From: Chloroflexota bacterium | GTDB lineage: Bacteria > Chloroflexota > Limnocylindria > Limnocylindrales > CSP1-4 | Assembly: GCA_021814735.1 (NCBI GenBank) | Contig: JAKAHX010000047.1 | Span: 1 to 8,590 of the forward strand | Direction of reading: 5' to 3' | Length of the DNA: 8,590 nt | Shown here: piece after piece, positions 7,094-8,590 of the stretch | Layout of the letters: each line of letters starts with the position of its first letter | How positions within the stretch are numbered: position 1 is the first letter of the stretch | Program-made: the position numbers and the translations under genes | The notes under the pieces: model-generated | Database searches by the model: none | What the model was told of the DNA's origin: nothing | The model's input: the letters and a program-made list of their open reading frames with translations, nothing else

Positions 7094-7651
7094 TCAGACC
7101 CGGGTGAGGTACTCACCGGTTCGGGTGTCGATCCGGATGGTGTCCCCCTCGTTGACGAAGAGCGGGACCTGGACCGTCAGCCCGGTGTCCGTGGTCGCCG
7201 GCTTGCGCGCGCCCGTGGCCGTGTCGCCGGCGAAACCGGGCTCCGTCTCCGCCACGCGCATGTCCACCGTGATGGGCAGCTCGACCCCGATCGTCTCACC
7301 CTCGTAGCTCGTCCGGTCGAGCATCATCCCGTCGAGGAGGTACGGGACCGCGTCACCCAGCTGCTCGGCCGACAGGGTGAACTGGTCGAACGAGTCGGTG
7401 TCCATGAAGTGGAACTCGTCGCCGTCCCGGTACAGGAACTGGACCTGGCGCCGATCCAGGTGGGCGCGGGGCCACTTGTCCCCCGCCTGGAAGGTGCGCT
7501 CCACGGTCTGGCCGCGCTTCACGTTCTTCAGCTTGATGCGCACCTGCGCGGAACCGCGCCCCATCTTGATGTGGTGATAGTCGAGGATCTGCCAGAGCTC
7601 GCCGTCGAGCTCGATCACGATCCCTTTGCGCAGGTCGCCGGTCGAGACCAT
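7094..7651 (-). CDS. efp: Translation elongation factor P
   Basis: EF-P binds ribosomes stalled at polyproline stretches, between the P and E sites, and restores peptide-bond formation. The product is 185 residues, the usual length. Domain I (KOW-like) covers about 1-65, with the tip loop IKMGRGSAQVRIKLKN at 28-43; domain II includes LYRDGDEFHFMDTDSFDQF, and domain III ends with GDTATGARKPATTDTG, VQVPLFVNEGDTIRIDTR and GEYLTRV, all typical. The tip residue, Lys34 in E. coli, is Arg32 here, inside GRG as in Thermus. The frame is open for 14 more codons upstream, but ATG 7651-7649 gives MVSTGDLRKGIVIELDGELW, which matches family N-termini, and AGGAG lies 11 bases upstream. A -10-like hexamer precedes the gene, so it probably has its own promoter; the M24 peptidase gene lies upstream, an arrangement also known in Bacillus. 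Whether transcription continues into xseA is inferred from the short gap. Confidence 0.97.
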   Translation of the reverse strand: MVSTGDLRKGIVIELDGELWQILDYHHIKMGRGSAQVRIKLKNVKRGQTVERTFQAGDKWPRAHLDRRQVQFLYRDGDEFHFMDTDSFDQFTLSAEQLGDAVPYLLDGMMLDRTSYEGETIGVELPITVDMRVAETEPGFAGDTATGARKPATTDTGLTVQVPLFVNEGDTIRIDTRTGEYLTRV

Positions 7652-7662
7652 GGTCGGGGTGA

Positions 7663-7667
7663 CTCCT
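7663..7667 (-). promoter_or_regulatory. Ribosome binding site of efp
   Basis: AGGAG on the minus strand, 11 bases before the ATG at 7651-7649. The spacing is slightly long, but no other start codon in this frame fits both this site and the family N-terminus, so it supports the shorter 185-residue product over the 199-residue reading. Confidence 0.6.
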
Positions 7668-7708
7668 GTGGGGTGGGCGGCCGCACACGGCAACCCGGGG
7701 GCACGTCG

Positions 7709-7723
7709 AATCGCGCAGCGATT
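7709..7723. promoter_or_regulatory. Perfect palindrome overlapping the efp -10 element, possible operator
   Basis: AATCGC, a three-base spacer GCA, then GCGATT: two perfect six-base arms. The right arm overlaps the TACAAT hexamer by three bases and the centre falls about where transcription would begin. A regulator bound here would block polymerase, or the transcribed part could fold as a small 5' hairpin. Six-base arms can arise by chance in a long sequence, so location is the main argument. Confidence 0.35.
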
Positions 7724-7726
7724 GTA
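7721..7726 (-). promoter_or_regulatory. Probable -10 element of the efp promoter
   Basis: The minus strand reads TACAAT here, five of six matches to the housekeeping TATAAT, inside an otherwise very GC-rich 117-base gap. Transcription would start near 7714 and leave a leader of about 60 bases before the efp ATG. No good -35 box sits at the usual 16-18 base distance; the nearest resemblance, GTGACC at 7745-7740, is only 13 bases away. The position just upstream of efp and the scarcity of A/T elsewhere in the gap make it a credible promoter, but this is a prediction. Confidence 0.5.
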
Positions 7727-7768
7727 CCCGCCCCCGGCCGGTCACCGGGCCGCGACGCCAGGGCCGCC

Positions 7769-8590
7769 CTATCCGACGACCGTCACCTCCCGCGGGAACC
7801 CGGTCAGCCGCTCCAGGGTGCCGGCGCCCGCGTCGTACGCGACCAGGTCCTCGATCCGGATCCCGGTCCTTCCCGGCAGGTACACCCCGGGCTCGATCGA
7901 GAAGACCGTCGGTCCCGGCAGCGGGACGGGCGCGGCCCGACGGCTGAGCGACGGTGCCTCGTGCGTGGCAAGGCCGATCCCGTGCCCGAGCCCGTGGCCG
8001 AAGTGCTCCCCGTGACCGGCCGCCGTGATCACGTCCCGCGCGGCACGGTCCACCGCGGTCCCCGTCGGCGCCTCGCCGGCCTGCGCGCCCCGGGCCAGCA
8101 GCTCGAACGCTGCTTCCTGGGCGTCGGCGACCAGGCGGTAGAGCGCGAGATCCGCGGCCCGCGGCTCACCCACGAACAGGGTTCGCGTCATGTCGCTCCG
8201 GTAGCCCGCTACCTGGGCCCCGAAGTCGAAGAGGAGTACCTCGCCGGCCGCAACCGGCCGATCGGTCGGCGAACCGTGCGGCAGCGCCGCGCGGGGCCCC
8301 GACAGGCAGGTCACGTCGAAGGCGAGTGCCTCGGCGCCCCCGGTCCGCATCGACCACTCGAGCCGCAGGGCCAGCTCACGCTCGCTGACCCCGGGCCGGA
8401 TCTCGGGGAGAAGCCGCTCCAGCGCCGCGTCGGCGACCGCGCATGCCGAGGCCACCCGCTCCAGTTCGTCCGGGGCCTTCACCGCTCGCAGGGTCTCGAT
8501 CCATCCCTCGGCCGGGGCGAGTTCCACCTCCGGGGCAGCCGCCTGCAGGGCCGACCAGGTCGCATGGCTCACCAGGTCGGCCTCCACCGC
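7769..8590 (-). CDS. M24 family Xaa-Pro aminopeptidase/dipeptidase (5' end cut by window edge)
   Basis: This is the C-terminal 273 residues of a dinuclear-metal creatinase-fold (M24) peptidase that removes residues preceding proline from peptides. The five metal ligands are all present, numbered from the first visible codon: D122 in LFDFGA, D133 in RSDMTRT, H203 in HGLGHGIGL, E233 in SIEPGVY and E247 in RIEDLV; the conserved second-shell histidines H105 (LPHGSPTD) and H210 (ATHE) are also there. The catalytic domain begins near residue 33; the residues before it belong to the end of the N-terminal creatinase-like domain, the rest of which lies beyond the right edge. The frame stays open to position 8590, so the start is not in the window. 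The gene stops with TAG at 7771-7769, 117 bases before efp. The sequence does not separate aminopeptidase P (pepP, or papA/YqhT of Bacillus) from prolidase (pepQ); the neighbourhood next to efp favours the Bacillus-type Xaa-Pro peptidase. Confidence 0.93.
   Translation of the reverse strand, partial: AVEADLVSHATWSALQAAAPEVELAPAEGWIETLRAVKAPDELERVASACAVADAALERLLPEIRPGVSERELALRLEWSMRTGGAEALAFDVTCLSGPRAALPHGSPTDRPVAAGEVLLFDFGAQVAGYRSDMTRTLFVGEPRAADLALYRLVADAQEAAFELLARGAQAGEAPTGTAVDRAARDVITAAGHGEHFGHGLGHGIGLATHEAPSLSRRAAPVPLPGPTVFSIEPGVYLPGRTGIRIEDLVAYDAGAGTLERLTGFPREVTVVG

Noticed and set aside
7652..7693. EF-P with 14 extra N-terminal residues starting at 7693
   Set aside because: The extra residues do not resemble EF-P, and the family start plus AGGAG favours ATG at 7651.
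7736..7751. GC-rich imperfect inverted repeat (GGCCGGTCACCGGGCC) after the peptidase stop, possible terminator
   Set aside because: The best pairing is about four base pairs with a three-base loop and a mismatch, with no T-run following. It is too weak to call as an intrinsic terminator.
1..8590. Search for a novel accessory, defence or mobile system
   Set aside because: Every coding stretch belongs to a well-known housekeeping family, and the gaps total about 200 bases. No transposase, integrase, repeat array or unexplained gene is present.

Overview
This window is a compact run of eight bacterial housekeeping genes, all on the minus strand, so transcription runs from high to low coordinates. 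Base composition is very GC-rich (my estimate is about 70%). Third codon positions are mostly G or C, and this leaves long meaningless open frames on both strands. I see no mobile element, RNA gene, CRISPR array, phage gene or toxin-antitoxin module.

Layout in transcription order: the 3' part of an M24 metallopeptidase of the Xaa-Pro aminopeptidase/dipeptidase type (8590-7769, 5' end outside the window); a 117-base gap holding a TACAAT -10-like hexamer and a short palindrome; efp (7651-7094); a 48-base gap; xseA (7045-5588); xseB (5588-5319); a 32-base gap; dxs (5286-3268); tlyA (3271-2513); nadK (2513-1671); and recN (1674 to the window edge, its stop not included). From xseA to recN the genes overlap by 1 or 4 bases or sit within about 30 bases of each other, so they are very probably one operon, perhaps starting at efp. 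No gene-free stretch exceeds 300 bases.

The genes cover translation (EF-P; TlyA rRNA methylation), DNA repair (exonuclease VII large and small subunits; RecN), isoprenoid precursor and thiamine/pyridoxal supply (Dxs), NADP supply (NAD kinase) and peptide turnover (M24 peptidase). The order resembles the Firmicutes cluster efp-nusB-folD-xseA-xseB-ispA-dxs-tlyA-argR-recN, but nusB, folD, ispA and argR are absent. NadK sits between tlyA and recN, as in actinobacteria. EF-P is of the unmodified-looking arginine-tip type, close in motif to the Thermus protein. Together this suggests a GC-rich free-living bacterium, possibly Chloroflexota (Limnocylindria-like) or a neighbouring terrabacterial phylum. 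That placement is inference only.

I found no undescribed system. The observations most worth checking are a probable CTG start codon for tlyA that overlaps the dxs stop, a 15-base palindrome over the probable efp promoter, departures from family motifs in Dxs, NadK and RecN, the EF-P arginine tip, and a long Pro/Gly-rich N-terminal extension on XseA.
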